This document shows, piece by piece, positions 1 to 8,510 of a stretch of DNA of 64,000 bases (positions within the stretch are counted from its first letter, which is position 1; each line of letters starts with the position of its first letter). The stretch is from contig NZ_JAPDPJ010000024.1 in assembly GCF_026013605.1 (NCBI RefSeq), forward strand, positions 18,742 to 82,741. Direction: 5' to 3'. Made by a program: the position numbers and the translations under genes. The DNA is from Plebeiibacterium sediminum (lineage in GTDB: Bacteria; Bacteroidota; Bacteroidia; Bacteroidales; Marinilabiliaceae). The notes beneath the pieces were generated by a model. It had not been told where the DNA came from. It did not search any database and saw only the letters and a program-made list of their open reading frames with translations.

Positions 1-171
1 TTAAAACTCATAAAAATGGACAGAACAATTCACCTACAAGAAAATCAACAAGGTATCAGATTATTAATGGTTGGAGCTTTTCCTCTTTTACAAGAAAGCT
101 GGATGAATACGAAAGAAAAGGAAACTGAAGAGTCTTACAAACGAGACACAACGAAACATCAAAAATCTTAA
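1..171 (+). CDS. 3' end of an unidentified ORF (partial or small)
   Basis: The frame is open from the window edge to a TAA at 169-171. It may be the C-terminus of a gene starting upstream, or a 51-residue ORF from the ATG at 16. The last 20 residues are strongly charged (Lys, Glu, Arg, Thr). No motif is recognised. It is followed about 55 bases later by a clear terminator hairpin, which supports a transcribed gene ending here. Confidence 0.3.
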   Translation, partial: LKLIKMDRTIHLQENQQGIRLLMVGAFPLLQESWMNTKEKETEESYKRDTTKHQKS

Positions 172-226
172 CTGCTATACCCATTAACAAGGTTTATCAA
201 CTACTTAATGTATGGATTATACAAAT

Positions 227-270
227 AAAAAAGCCCCATGAACTTATACTAAAATTCATAGGGCTTTTTT
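227..270. terminator. bidirectional Rho-independent terminator
   Basis: A stem AAAAAAGCCC...GGGCTTTTTT, extended by ATGAA/TTCAT, lies between the rightward ORF fragment and the leftward esterase gene. Both strands show a T-run after the stem, so it can end both transcripts. Confidence 0.8.
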
Positions 271-287
271 ATTTCAAGGTATTTAAT

Positions 288-1367
288 CTACCACTCTATA
301 TTTTCATCAATAAACTGAATCAAACTCTTAGCCATTTTTTTATTATCCTCCACTCTTGGATGTCCGCCTTTTTCAATAAAAGGAAAGAAATGAGTATAGA
401 TATTTGCATCATCTAATAAAGCCACGGCTTCCTTAACATATCCGGGCCATTCCGATCCTTCCTGAGTGGCATCCATACTACCTAATGCACATATAATGGA
501 AGCTTCAGGATACTGATCTCTGATCCCTTTCACAAAATGAGCATAGGCATTTACAATATAGTCTTTGTCAGGTGTAATATCCCCAAACCTATATTTATAT
601 TCGCCATAATCCGGACGTGTAACAATCCACTTATCATTTTGCATCAGGTTCACCACAACAATATCTGGTGTTGCTCTTGAAAAGTCCCATTTACTGGTTG
701 AATCCACAGGATTTAAGCGATCCCAGATCTCTGGCATAATAGGTCGTTCCCAACTTACATTAATACCAATACCTGAACGAACAATGCAATGTACATCGGC
801 ATTAAAATGACGAGCAGTTAATGCAGCATAAGTTACGTAGTTATTGGTATAAGTACTATCCGCATTATCTCCTCCGGTAAGGTTCTCAATTGCATATCCG
901 GCAGTAATACTGTTTCCATAAAACTCCATCAGTCTGCCACTCTTCTCTGGTAAGCTTTTTAACTTACCGGCAATTGTAAAGCCTAAAAAACCAGTTTGTC
1001 CGGTAATCCATTCATTACGTTTTACCAATGAAATGGTGTGTATTTTTTCAGGAGCCAATCCTTTTGCCAAATTGTACTTCTGAATACCCTGATTCAATTT
1101 CAGAGGATAAACTGAATCCTGATCAAGAACTACATTAAAGTAGTTTAACCCATGTTCATCATTTAAGGTAGCAGCAATATCACTCCCCTTAAACTGAACA
1201 GTGATAGCAGAACCACTCCAATAAATTACAGGTTCTGAAGCATTATCAAAGTTAATACGACCAACATAATCAATTTGCTCATTATCCGGTTTTACTTCAA
1301 TAATTTTGGGAGCACATCCTATAAAAGCAAGGCCAAGAACAATTAATGAATATTTAGCAAGTGTCAT
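288..1367 (-). CDS. SGNH/GDSL esterase lipoprotein, CE2-like
   Basis: This 359-residue protein starts with a lipoprotein signal (hydrophobic stretch ending GCAPK, Cys18), so it is probably anchored in an outer envelope membrane. Residues ~30-140 look like the N-terminal beta-sandwich of carbohydrate esterase family 2. Residues ~145-355 form the SGNH hydrolase domain: the nucleophile block is GNSIT and the C-terminal block contains GGHPRVEDN, which supplies the catalytic His. CE2 enzymes remove acetyl groups from plant polysaccharides such as xylan or glucomannan; the substrate here is inferred from the fold. The gene is followed by a terminator and lies 18 bases downstream of the Dabb gene, so the two are probably co-transcribed. 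Confidence 0.75.
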   Translation of the reverse strand: MTLAKYSLIVLGLAFIGCAPKIIEVKPDNEQIDYVGRINFDNASEPVIYWSGSAITVQFKGSDIAATLNDEHGLNYFNVVLDQDSVYPLKLNQGIQKYNLAKGLAPEKIHTISLVKRNEWITGQTGFLGFTIAGKLKSLPEKSGRLMEFYGNSITAGYAIENLTGGDNADSTYTNNYVTYAALTARHFNADVHCIVRSGIGINVSWERPIMPEIWDRLNPVDSTSKWDFSRATPDIVVVNLMQNDKWIVTRPDYGEYKYRFGDITPDKDYIVNAYAHFVKGIRDQYPEASIICALGSMDATQEGSEWPGYVKEAVALLDDANIYTHFFPFIEKGGHPRVEDNKKMAKSLIQFIDENIEW

Positions 1368-1385
1368 TTCTTTTTAATTATAAGA

Positions 1386-1685
1386 TTAGATTTCATAATC
1401 CACACATGCTCTTTTCTCCAATACCGCTCTCAAAATTGCACCTGCAGCCACATGATCAGGGTGCTTTGCATAAATATCTAATTCCTCCAGATTATTAAAA
1501 GTTGTTTCCAGAACAATATCATATTGCTCATCTGGATTTGCATTTAATCCAACAGTTAAACTTTTGATTTCCTTGATTTTTGGAGGTAATGCCTCAAGTG
1601 CAGATTTAATTTCATTTAATTTGGCATTTTTTGCTTCAGCCGATTCAAATTCTTGTAGTTGAAATAATACAACGTGTTTAATCAT
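1386..1685 (-). CDS. Dabb (stress-responsive A/B barrel) domain protein
   Basis: A 99-residue protein with the signature of the dimeric alpha/beta barrel family: an N-terminal MIKHVVLFQ strand with the family His, a central DIVLETTF strand, and the HPDHVAA helix cap near residue 80. Members are small cytoplasmic proteins of mostly unknown role; some relatives are enzymes. It lies 18 bases upstream of the CE2-like esterase in the same direction. Family assignment is confident; function is unknown. Confidence 0.75.
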   Translation of the reverse strand: MIKHVVLFQLQEFESAEAKNAKLNEIKSALEALPPKIKEIKSLTVGLNANPDEQYDIVLETTFNNLEELDIYAKHPDHVAAGAILRAVLEKRACVDYEI

Positions 1686-1814
1686 TACTTATTTATTAAA
1701 GGTTATACAGTAAATTATATTTTTGAATGTTTAATTATAGATTTTCTTATCTGTATGTTACAAACATCAATTAATCAATTCTTATCTTTACAAATATAAA
1801 AATAAAGTGGGCAC

Positions 1815-2432
1815 ATGTTAATAATTGGTATTGCGGGAGGAACAGGCTCCGGAAAAACAACTGTTGTTAGAAAAATTATTGAACAACTTCCGGAAGGCGA
1901 AGTTACTGTACTTCCTCAGGATTCTTATTATAAGGACAATAGTAATATTTCATTGGAAGAAAGAAAGAAATTAAATTTTGATCATCCTGAAAGTATTGAA
2001 TGGGATCTTTTAATTGACCATCTCAAAAGGTTAAAAAACAATGAGAGTATTGAAATGCCTTCATACTCATATTTAACATGTACCCGAAGTGAAGAAACCA
2101 CTACAATCAATCCAAGAGATGTGGTTATTGTTGAAGGTATTTTAATTCTGGGGCATAAAAGGCTGAGAGAATTAATGAACTTAAAGGTTTTTGTTGATGC
2201 CGAAGCAGATGACCGTTTATCGCGTGTTATTCTTCGCGATATTATTGAACGTGGCAGGGATGTAAAACAAGTTTTGGATCGTTACACCGAAACTGTAAAA
2301 CCTAGTCACCTTCAGTTTATTGAACCAACAAAAAGATATGCTGACTTAATTGTTCCCCAGGGTGGTAACAATAAGGTAGCCATAAACTTATTGAAACAAC
2401 ATATTGAACAAAATCTTAATCTAACCAACTAA
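1815..2432 (+). CDS. udk: uridine kinase
   Basis: A 205-residue protein that phosphorylates uridine and cytidine in pyrimidine salvage. A P-loop GGTGSGKTT lies at residues ~8-16, followed by the nucleoside-binding DSYYKD block, the FDHPESIEWD motif and the RDIIERGRD lid. Length matches the family. The ATG follows a divergent intergenic region. The exonuclease gene starts two bases after the stop, which indicates a two-gene operon. Confidence 0.93.
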   Translation: MLIIGIAGGTGSGKTTVVRKIIEQLPEGEVTVLPQDSYYKDNSNISLEERKKLNFDHPESIEWDLLIDHLKRLKNNESIEMPSYSYLTCTRSEETTTINPRDVVIVEGILILGHKRLRELMNLKVFVDAEADDRLSRVILRDIIERGRDVKQVLDRYTETVKPSHLQFIEPTKRYADLIVPQGGNNKVAINLLKQHIEQNLNLTN

Positions 2433-2434
2433 TT

Positions 2435-3157
2435 ATGCTTGACCAGTTAGCTCCCGAAAACATTCTTTTTATTGATATTGAAACGGTTCCTCAACATGAA
2501 AACTATGCAGATCAGGATGAGATTATGCAGCAGTTATGGGATAAAAAGGCAGCTTACTTCTTAAAAGATGAAGAAACACCTGCTGATATATATGAACGTG
2601 CCGGCATTTATGCTGAGTTTGGAAAAATAGTATGTATTTCTGCAGGAATCATACATCATGTAAAAGGTGAAATGCACTTTAAAGTGAAGAGTTTTGCTGG
2701 TGAAGATGAAAAACGTTTGCTAATGGAGTTTTCGGATATGCTGGATCATTTTATGAGCAAAAGTCCCAACCATAACCTGTGCGGACATAATGCCAAGGAA
2801 TTTGATTTCCCATATATTGCACGCCGAATGCTGATTAATGGATTAAAGCTCCCACAGTGTTTAAATATTGCTGGTAAAAAGCCCTGGGAAATTAAATTTA
2901 TTGATACGCTGGACTTATGGAAGTTTGGAGATTATAAGCATTATACTTCCCTAAATCTGTTGACTACTATATTCAATATTCCTTCTCCTAAAGATGACAT
3001 TGACGGCAGTCAGGTTGCAGAAGTGTACTACAAAGAAAAAGACATTGAACGTATTGCTATTTACTGCGAAAAAGATGTTTTGGCTACTGCTCAATTGCTT
3101 TTACGCTTTATGGGCAAACCTTTGATTGAACAAGATTATTTTGAAAGAGTGATATAG
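2435..3157 (+). CDS. predicted 3'-5' exonuclease, PolB-exo-like
   Basis: A 240-residue stand-alone DEDD-type exonuclease related to the proofreading domain of family B DNA polymerases. ExoI is FIDIETVP near residue 13 (metal-binding Asp and Glu). ExoII is in the CGHNAKEFDFPYI block near residue 125. ExoIII is near YCEKDVLATAQL around residue 215. It has no polymerase domain, which is normal for this bacterial family. Its substrate is not known; a role in DNA repair or nucleic-acid turnover is an inference. It sits two bases after udk. Confidence 0.8.
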   Translation: MLDQLAPENILFIDIETVPQHENYADQDEIMQQLWDKKAAYFLKDEETPADIYERAGIYAEFGKIVCISAGIIHHVKGEMHFKVKSFAGEDEKRLLMEFSDMLDHFMSKSPNHNLCGHNAKEFDFPYIARRMLINGLKLPQCLNIAGKKPWEIKFIDTLDLWKFGDYKHYTSLNLLTTIFNIPSPKDDIDGSQVAEVYYKEKDIERIAIYCEKDVLATAQLLLRFMGKPLIEQDYFERVI

Positions 3158-3180
3158 TCAGGGAACAGGGATAAAGGAAC

Positions 3181-3423
3181 AAGGAAGTACATCTCTAATA
3201 TACTTGGAACAACGGAGATCACCTAGACGCTATGTTACTCACAAAGAGCTCAAAGAAATATCTAAATGTTACTCTGTGATATACCTCTGTGGTCTCTGTG
3301 GTGAGAAAATACGATTGTAAATTATTCAGATGAAAAAATTAGGGAAGCACACCTCTAATATACTTATAACCAACAAGATCACCCAAACACTTCGCTTCAC
3401 ACAAAGAACTCGAAGAAATATCT
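3181..3423. repeat. imperfect direct duplication, 83-base units
   Basis: Two related segments, 3181-3263 and 3341-3423, share blocks such as CTCTAATATACTT, GATCACC and GAAGAAATATCT. They are separated by 77 bases containing CTCTGTGGTCTCTGTGGTGAG. No coding signal is present. Confidence 0.65.
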
Positions 3424-3450
3424 CTGTGTTACCTCAACGATAAAAGCAGT

Positions 3451-4266
3451 TTAATTTGCAATAAAATAACGTACCGTTTTTACAAACAACTCTGTTTGTT
3501 CTGCATGAAGCCAATGTCCGGCATCAGGTATTGTTGTTAGTTGAGCTGAAGGAAAAAAACGACGCACCTGCTGCATATCTTCCTCCTGAACGTAGGGAGA
3601 ATTTCCTCCTTTTATTAAGTAAACATCCTTTGCTTCAGGAAAAACAAGCTGCCCTTCTATATCTGAAAATCCATCCATAATTCGATGTAAATTATCTGAT
3701 ATAACTTTAATATTTAATTTCCAATACAACGATTTATCTTCGTTTCTTGCAATATTTTTTAGCAAAAACGAACGAACCATAGTATTGGGAATCTTATCCT
3801 TAAGATACTTGTCTATTTCACTTCTGGATTTGTAATCTGTAGGATTTACAGATAAGAGTGCTTTTACAATACTCTCGTGATCATTGGTTATTTTAGCATA
3901 ATTACTAAAACCTCCGTACGATTTAGGTGCAATATCCAAAATCAAAAGTTTATCAACTTTATCCGGATATTTTAAGGCAAAACGCATGGCTGTTTTACCT
4001 CCCATTGAATGCCCCATGATAATAGCAGATTGCAAATTTACATGCTGCATAAATTGATTTAAATCATCAGCCATCACCTCATAATTCATATCAGAAGAAT
4101 GAGGTGAACGCCCGTGATTTCTTTGGTCAATGATGTAGATATTACAAATATCTTCAAGATACTTTGAAACAGTCAACCAATTATCTGATGAACCATAAAG
4201 TCCATGAATAATAATCAGGTTTCTATCACCATTACCTATATGTTTGCTAAACAACTCCATCGTCAT
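3451..4266 (-). CDS. alpha/beta hydrolase (YbfF-like esterase)
   Basis: A 271-residue cytoplasmic hydrolase. It has the HGL oxyanion segment near residue 20, nucleophile elbow GHSMGG near residue 93, and a late His in DAGHWLHAEQ. The IIDQRNHGRSPHS stretch is typical of the YbfF/epoxide-hydrolase-like group. Substrate unknown. It lies 14 bases after pdxJ on the same strand, so they are probably co-transcribed. A second Met two codons in is an equally possible start. Confidence 0.8.
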   Translation of the reverse strand: MTMELFSKHIGNGDRNLIIIHGLYGSSDNWLTVSKYLEDICNIYIIDQRNHGRSPHSSDMNYEVMADDLNQFMQHVNLQSAIIMGHSMGGKTAMRFALKYPDKVDKLLILDIAPKSYGGFSNYAKITNDHESIVKALLSVNPTDYKSRSEIDKYLKDKIPNTMVRSFLLKNIARNEDKSLYWKLNIKVISDNLHRIMDGFSDIEGQLVFPEAKDVYLIKGGNSPYVQEEDMQQVRRFFPSAQLTTIPDAGHWLHAEQTELFVKTVRYFIAN

Positions 4267-4280
4267 TTATAAACAACAGA

Positions 4281-4997
4281 TTATCGCTTGAGTTGTTCTT
4301 TATACAGTTTAACTGCTTTTTCAAGGCCAATATAAAGTGCATCACAAATTAAAGCATGACCTATTGAAACTTCAGCAAGGAAAGGAATTTTCTCTGAGAA
4401 GAACTTTAGGTTTTCCAGGCTTAAATCATGACCAGCATTAATTTTTAATCCTACTTTTTTAGCCATCTCCGCAGCAGCTACAAAAGGAGCAATTGCCTTT
4501 TCTCTGTCTTTTGCATACATGGCTGCATAAGGCTCAGTATAAAGTTCTACCCTATCAGTACCAGTTGCTGCAGCATTTGAAATATTATCTAAATCAGTAT
4601 CAATAAATATAGAAGTACGAATTCCATATTCACTAAACTCTGAAATAATTTCCTGTAAGAATGATTTATTTTTAATTGTATCCCATCCAGCATTCGAAGT
4701 TATAGCTTCTGGTGGATCAGGAACAAGGGTTACCTGGTGAGGCTTTACCTTTTTCACCAAATCAATAAAGTTTCTTGATGGATACCCTTCAATGTTAAAC
4801 TCTGTTTTAATAATTGGTTTAATATCCATAACATCCTGATACGTAATGTGTCTTTCATCAGGACGAGGATGTACTGTAACTCCATCTGCACCAAATAACT
4901 GAACATCAACAGCTGATTTTACAACATTTGGCATATCACCACCTCTTGAGTTTCTTAGGGTGGCCACTTTATTAATATTTACACTCAGTTTTGTCAT
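4281..4997 (-). CDS. pdxJ: pyridoxine 5'-phosphate synthase
   Basis: A 238-residue TIM-barrel enzyme that condenses 1-deoxyxylulose 5-phosphate with 3-amino-2-oxopropyl phosphate to make pyridoxine 5'-phosphate (DXP-dependent vitamin B6 pathway). Diagnostic segments are the N-terminal [33 protein letters not shown] near residue 35, LVPDPPE near residue 90, and the C-terminal [10 protein letters not shown] and [13 protein letters not shown]. Length is typical. It is the first gene of a leftward pair with the alpha/beta hydrolase. Confidence 0.95.
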   Translation of the reverse strand: MTKLSVNINKVATLRNSRGGDMPNVVKSAVDVQLFGADGVTVHPRPDERHITYQDVMDIKPIIKTEFNIEGYPSRNFIDLVKKVKPHQVTLVPDPPEAITSNAGWDTIKNKSFLQEIISEFSEYGIRTSIFIDTDLDNISNAAATGTDRVELYTEPYAAMYAKDREKAIAPFVAAAEMAKKVGLKINAGHDLSLENLKFFSEKIPFLAEVSIGHALICDALYIGLEKAVKLYKEQLKR

Positions 4998-5178
4998 TAA
5001 AACCTTATTTTAGTCAACATTCTTTGCTTTTTAATCCAAAATATAAAAATAAACTTATCAATTACTTGATTGTTTACTTATATGCAACTAAATTTAAGCA
5101 AAGTCGTAATAAAAAAATGGGGAGAACTTAATTGTTCATCCCGCAGCAAAGTTAAGAGTATTTCTTGAAACACATTGT

Positions 5179-5844
5179 ATGTTAGCACAAGATTTGATAT
5201 CAGATATAGTTCCAGCACTGAAAACCTCTGATTCTGGGCTAGATGCCCTAAATTGGATGGAGGTATTTAGAGTGTCTCATTTACCTATTGTAAACAACAA
5301 AGAGTTTTTAGGTTTAATAACTGACACTGATATTTTTGATTTAAATAAACCAGAGGAACCTCTTGGTAATCACAAACTTTCGCTTACTGCACCATATGTT
5401 TTTTACAACCAACACATTTATTCTGTAATTGAAATAGCATCCAGACTGCAACTTACTGTAATTCCGGTTTTATCAGAAAATAAAGAATATTTGGGTATGA
5501 TTACTCAAACGGATTTATTAAAAAATTATGCAGAATTAATTGCTGTTCATACTCCGGGAGGTATTATTGAAATTGAAATGCCGGCCTATGAATATTCTAT
5601 TTCTGAGATAGCTCAAATAATTGAAGATGCAGATACAAAGGTTCTTAGCTTCTACGTGAATCAAAAAGATGCTAATTCGCCTTTAAAAATTACAATTAAA
5701 TTAAACAGAGAAGATATTCGTCCTGTTTTAAGGGCGTTTGACAGATATGATTATACAGTAACAGCATCCTATTCGGAGCACAATACTGTTGACGAAGTTG
5801 TTAAGAAAAATTACGACGCACTAATCAGGTATTTAGATGTTTAG
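5179..5844 (+). CDS. CBS-domain pair protein with ACT-like C-terminus
   Basis: A 221-residue cytoplasmic protein. Residues 1-60 and ~65-125 form a CBS pair (FLGLITDTDIFDL and YLGMITQTDLLKNY are the two matching repeat ends), which usually binds adenine nucleotides. Residues ~133-221 contain GGIIEIEMPAYEYSISEIAQI, an ACT-like regulatory fold. No catalytic domain is attached. It is transcribed away from pdxJ; NAD kinase and the POTRA protein follow in the same direction. Ligand and target are unknown. Confidence 0.75.
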   Translation: MLAQDLISDIVPALKTSDSGLDALNWMEVFRVSHLPIVNNKEFLGLITDTDIFDLNKPEEPLGNHKLSLTAPYVFYNQHIYSVIEIASRLQLTVIPVLSENKEYLGMITQTDLLKNYAELIAVHTPGGIIEIEMPAYEYSISEIAQIIEDADTKVLSFYVNQKDANSPLKITIKLNREDIRPVLRAFDRYDYTVTASYSEHNTVDEVVKKNYDALIRYLDV

Positions 5845-5945
5845 ATTGTCTTTGTAAACCGCAAAATAAACGTTTTTCAATATTGTAGTTCTACACTTCA
5901 ATACGAATCACTTTTTAATGCTTATCAAAGACATTAAGAACAAGT

Positions 5946-7400
5946 GTGTTTTTTGAAAAAGGTTTGCTTTTGAAGGTGTTTGGTTTACATATCATATTTG
6001 GGATGCTTTTTTTATGCTTCAGTTTCTTCTCTGGATTTGACGCATTCTCTATTAATAATCCTTCAGCAGATCTGTTAGAAGTCAATGACACCATTTTTGT
6101 AAATACCATTAAGGTTTCAGGTGATAAAAAAACACGATCGAGAATCATCAGAAATGAACTGCTATTTAAAAGAGGCGACCGAATTGCAAAATCAGATTTT
6201 TATGATCTGATTGGAAAAAGCCGACAAAATCTGTTAAACACTTCTCTTTTCAATTTTGTATATATCAATTACAGTTTCCCTAATAATAAGGAAGTTGATT
6301 TTGAAATTAAGGTAGATGAACGATGGTACACCTGGGTATTGCCATTATTTGAACATGCCGACAGAAATTTTAGTGCATTTTTGGATAATGGCGATTGGAG
6401 CAGAATGAATTACGGTATTTATCTGAAGCAAGAGAACTTCAGAGGCATGAATGAATTATTAAAACTCAAACTAAGAGTTGGCTATTTAAACGAAGTAGAA
6501 GTCATCTTTTCTTCGGCTAAAAGAAACAATAAACTGGGCTGGGGAACCTCATTTAATTATGCTGCTCAGAACCAGGTTTCGTATGGCATATTGGACAATA
6601 AAGCGATTTATTTTAAAACCAGTAATTCATTTATAGAACAACAGGTAGCCTCTGATTTATATTTACACTATCGCCACGGATTTTTTAATCGTCACAGACT
6701 GACTTTAAGCTACAATTCTTATAACATTAAAGATACCCTAGCTCTATTAAACCCTAACTACCTGGCCAACGGCAGTAACTTTTTAAATTACCTTTCTCTG
6801 GCATATAAGTATAATTTAGATTTAAGAGATTCAAAAACTTATCCTTTAAAAGGAAATATGTTTGAAGGCTGCCTGGCTCGAAACGGATTAGGCATTATAA
6901 ACAACGACATCAACAATTTTTCTTTAAAATTACTTTTTCAGCAATACGGAAAAATCAGGAAACGACTTTATTATGGAGCCAGCTTTGGTGGAATTGCCAA
7001 TTCAAATAACAACAACCCTTTTGTAATCAGTAATGGATTGGGATACAAAGAGTTTTTAAATGGATTTGAATACAATGTCATCGAAAGTGACAATTATGGT
7101 TATGTAAAAAATAAATTTTTATTTGAGTTAATACCAACCAAAACTGCTTACATTAACTTTATTAATCTCAATCAATTCTCAAAACTACACTATGCAGTTT
7201 ACGTTAAACCATTTTTTGATGCCGGATATGTTCATAAACAACACCCGAACATTTCTAATTCATTGAGCAACTCCCTGTTATACAGCTATGGACTTGGCGT
7301 AGATTTAGTAACTTATTACGACAAGGTTTTATCTGTAAATTATGCCATCAACAGCATCGGTATTAAAGGATTTTACATTCACCTTAACCTTGCCATGTAG
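5946..7400 (+). CDS. POTRA-type outer-membrane beta-barrel protein (BamA/TamA-like)
   Basis: A 484-residue exported protein. An N-terminal hydrophobic stretch (MLFLCFSFFSGFDAF) acts as signal sequence. Residues ~45-130 resemble one POTRA domain (NTIKVSGDKKTRSRIIRNEL, then VDFEIKVDERW), and the remainder is rich in alternating aromatic/polar strands of an Omp85-like barrel, including LDLRDSKTYPLKGN. It is much shorter than BamA, so it is probably an accessory barrel. The longest frame begins at GTG 5946; an ATG at 6003 gives a shorter signal. An out-of-frame ATG at 5918 runs into the T-run just before it. Confidence 0.7.
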   Translation: MFFEKGLLLKVFGLHIIFGMLFLCFSFFSGFDAFSINNPSADLLEVNDTIFVNTIKVSGDKKTRSRIIRNELLFKRGDRIAKSDFYDLIGKSRQNLLNTSLFNFVYINYSFPNNKEVDFEIKVDERWYTWVLPLFEHADRNFSAFLDNGDWSRMNYGIYLKQENFRGMNELLKLKLRVGYLNEVEVIFSSAKRNNKLGWGTSFNYAAQNQVSYGILDNKAIYFKTSNSFIEQQVASDLYLHYRHGFFNRHRLTLSYNSYNIKDTLALLNPNYLANGSNFLNYLSLAYKYNLDLRDSKTYPLKGNMFEGCLARNGLGIINNDINNFSLKLLFQQYGKIRKRLYYGASFGGIANSNNNNPFVISNGLGYKEFLNGFEYNVIESDNYGYVKNKFLFELIPTKTAYINFINLNQFSKLHYAVYVKPFFDAGYVHKQHPNISNSLSNSLLYSYGLGVDLVTYYDKVLSVNYAINSIGIKGFYIHLNLAM

Positions 7401-7503
7401 TTTTTTAATGTTTTATTTTGACGCACTAAATTACCTGATTACTTTTGAGCACATAAATTACAACAGCACCACATAAAACAATTTAATTACTAATAACTCA
7501 CAT

Positions 7504-8385
7504 ATGCGGATCGCAATTTTTGGCAAACAATTTTCAGATTTATTTAAAGATAGTTGTATCAGCCTTTTTAAAAAGCTCAGAGACCATCAGGCTGACATCA
7601 TTATTTATAAGCCTTTTTATGATTTTCTTTTTCAGAAATTTGATATTGCAGCCTTTGAATTTAAAGTATTTGCAAACAGCGATGAATTAAAGGGCATTGA
7701 TTTGTTTTTAAGTATTGGTGGAGATGGTACTATTCTAAATGCCATTACTTTAGTTAAGGATTCTAACATTCCGATTGTTGGTATTAACAGCGGAAGACTT
7801 GGTTTTTTAGCTGATATTTCAGAGGAGGATATTAACAATGCGATAAACCACATCTTTTCTGGAAATTATAAGATCAATGAAGTTGAACTCCTGCAATTAA
7901 AAACGGAGAACAATCTTTTTGGAGATCTTAATATCGGACTAAATGAATTGGCAGTTCAGAAAAGGGATTCTGCTTCCATGATAAGTATTCATACTTATTT
8001 GGATGGTCAGTTTTTAAATTCGTATTGGGCAGATGGATTAATTGTTGCAACTGCTATTGGTTCAACAGCCTATTCATTAAGTGTTGGCGGACCTATTATT
8101 CACCCCAAAGCTCAATGCCACGTTATTACACCAATAGCTCCACATAACTTAACCGTACGACCAATGGTTGTTCCCAACAACCTAAATATTACACTTAAAG
8201 TTGAAGGTCGATCAGACACTTACCTGGCAACATTGGATTCAAGAAGTGAAATTTTTGAAGAATCGCTGGAGTTAAATATACAAAAAGCACCATTTTCAAT
8301 TAAACTGGTTGACCTGCCTGGCATTAATTATTATGCCACTTTACGCAACAAATTAATGTGGGGAGCTGATAAAAGAAATTATTAA
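7504..8385 (+). CDS. nadK: NAD kinase
   Basis: A 293-residue enzyme that phosphorylates NAD+ to NADP+. It shows the family signature GGDGT (in LSIGGDGTILNA, residue ~73), the NSGRLGFLAD segment, and the SIHTYLDG...GSTAYSLSVGGPIIHP substrate region near residues 160-200. Length is standard. It probably follows the POTRA gene on the same strand with a 103-base gap, and a terminator follows directly after its stop. Confidence 0.95.
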   Translation: MRIAIFGKQFSDLFKDSCISLFKKLRDHQADIIIYKPFYDFLFQKFDIAAFEFKVFANSDELKGIDLFLSIGGDGTILNAITLVKDSNIPIVGINSGRLGFLADISEEDINNAINHIFSGNYKINEVELLQLKTENNLFGDLNIGLNELAVQKRDSASMISIHTYLDGQFLNSYWADGLIVATAIGSTAYSLSVGGPIIHPKAQCHVITPIAPHNLTVRPMVVPNNLNITLKVEGRSDTYLATLDSRSEIFEESLELNIQKAPFSIKLVDLPGINYYATLRNKLMWGADKRNY

Positions 8386-8390
8386 CATGA

Positions 8391-8433
8391 AAAAACCACG
8401 AATCTCAAAATTATATTTTGAAACTCGTGGTTT
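8391..8433. terminator. terminator between convergent genes
   Basis: Stem AAACCACGA...TCGTGGTTT with a T-rich run on both sides (six T on the minus strand). It lies six bases after nadK and downstream of the leftward CoA-disulfide reductase gene. Confidence 0.75.
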
Positions 8434-8510
8434 AACATTAACAACCTAGGATTACAAAATGTAAAACCTTGCAAAAATTAACTTATATAAATCTAAAAAT
8501 CAGTCAAATA

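Noticed and set aside
1..171. Transposase remnant at the window start
   Set aside because: No recognisable transposase motif in the 56 codons available; kept only as an unidentified ORF end.
5918..5956. Frameshift joining ATG 5918 to the POTRA protein through a T-run
   Set aside because: Possible, but the in-frame GTG 5946 and ATG 6003 both give usable signal sequences, so no frameshift is needed.
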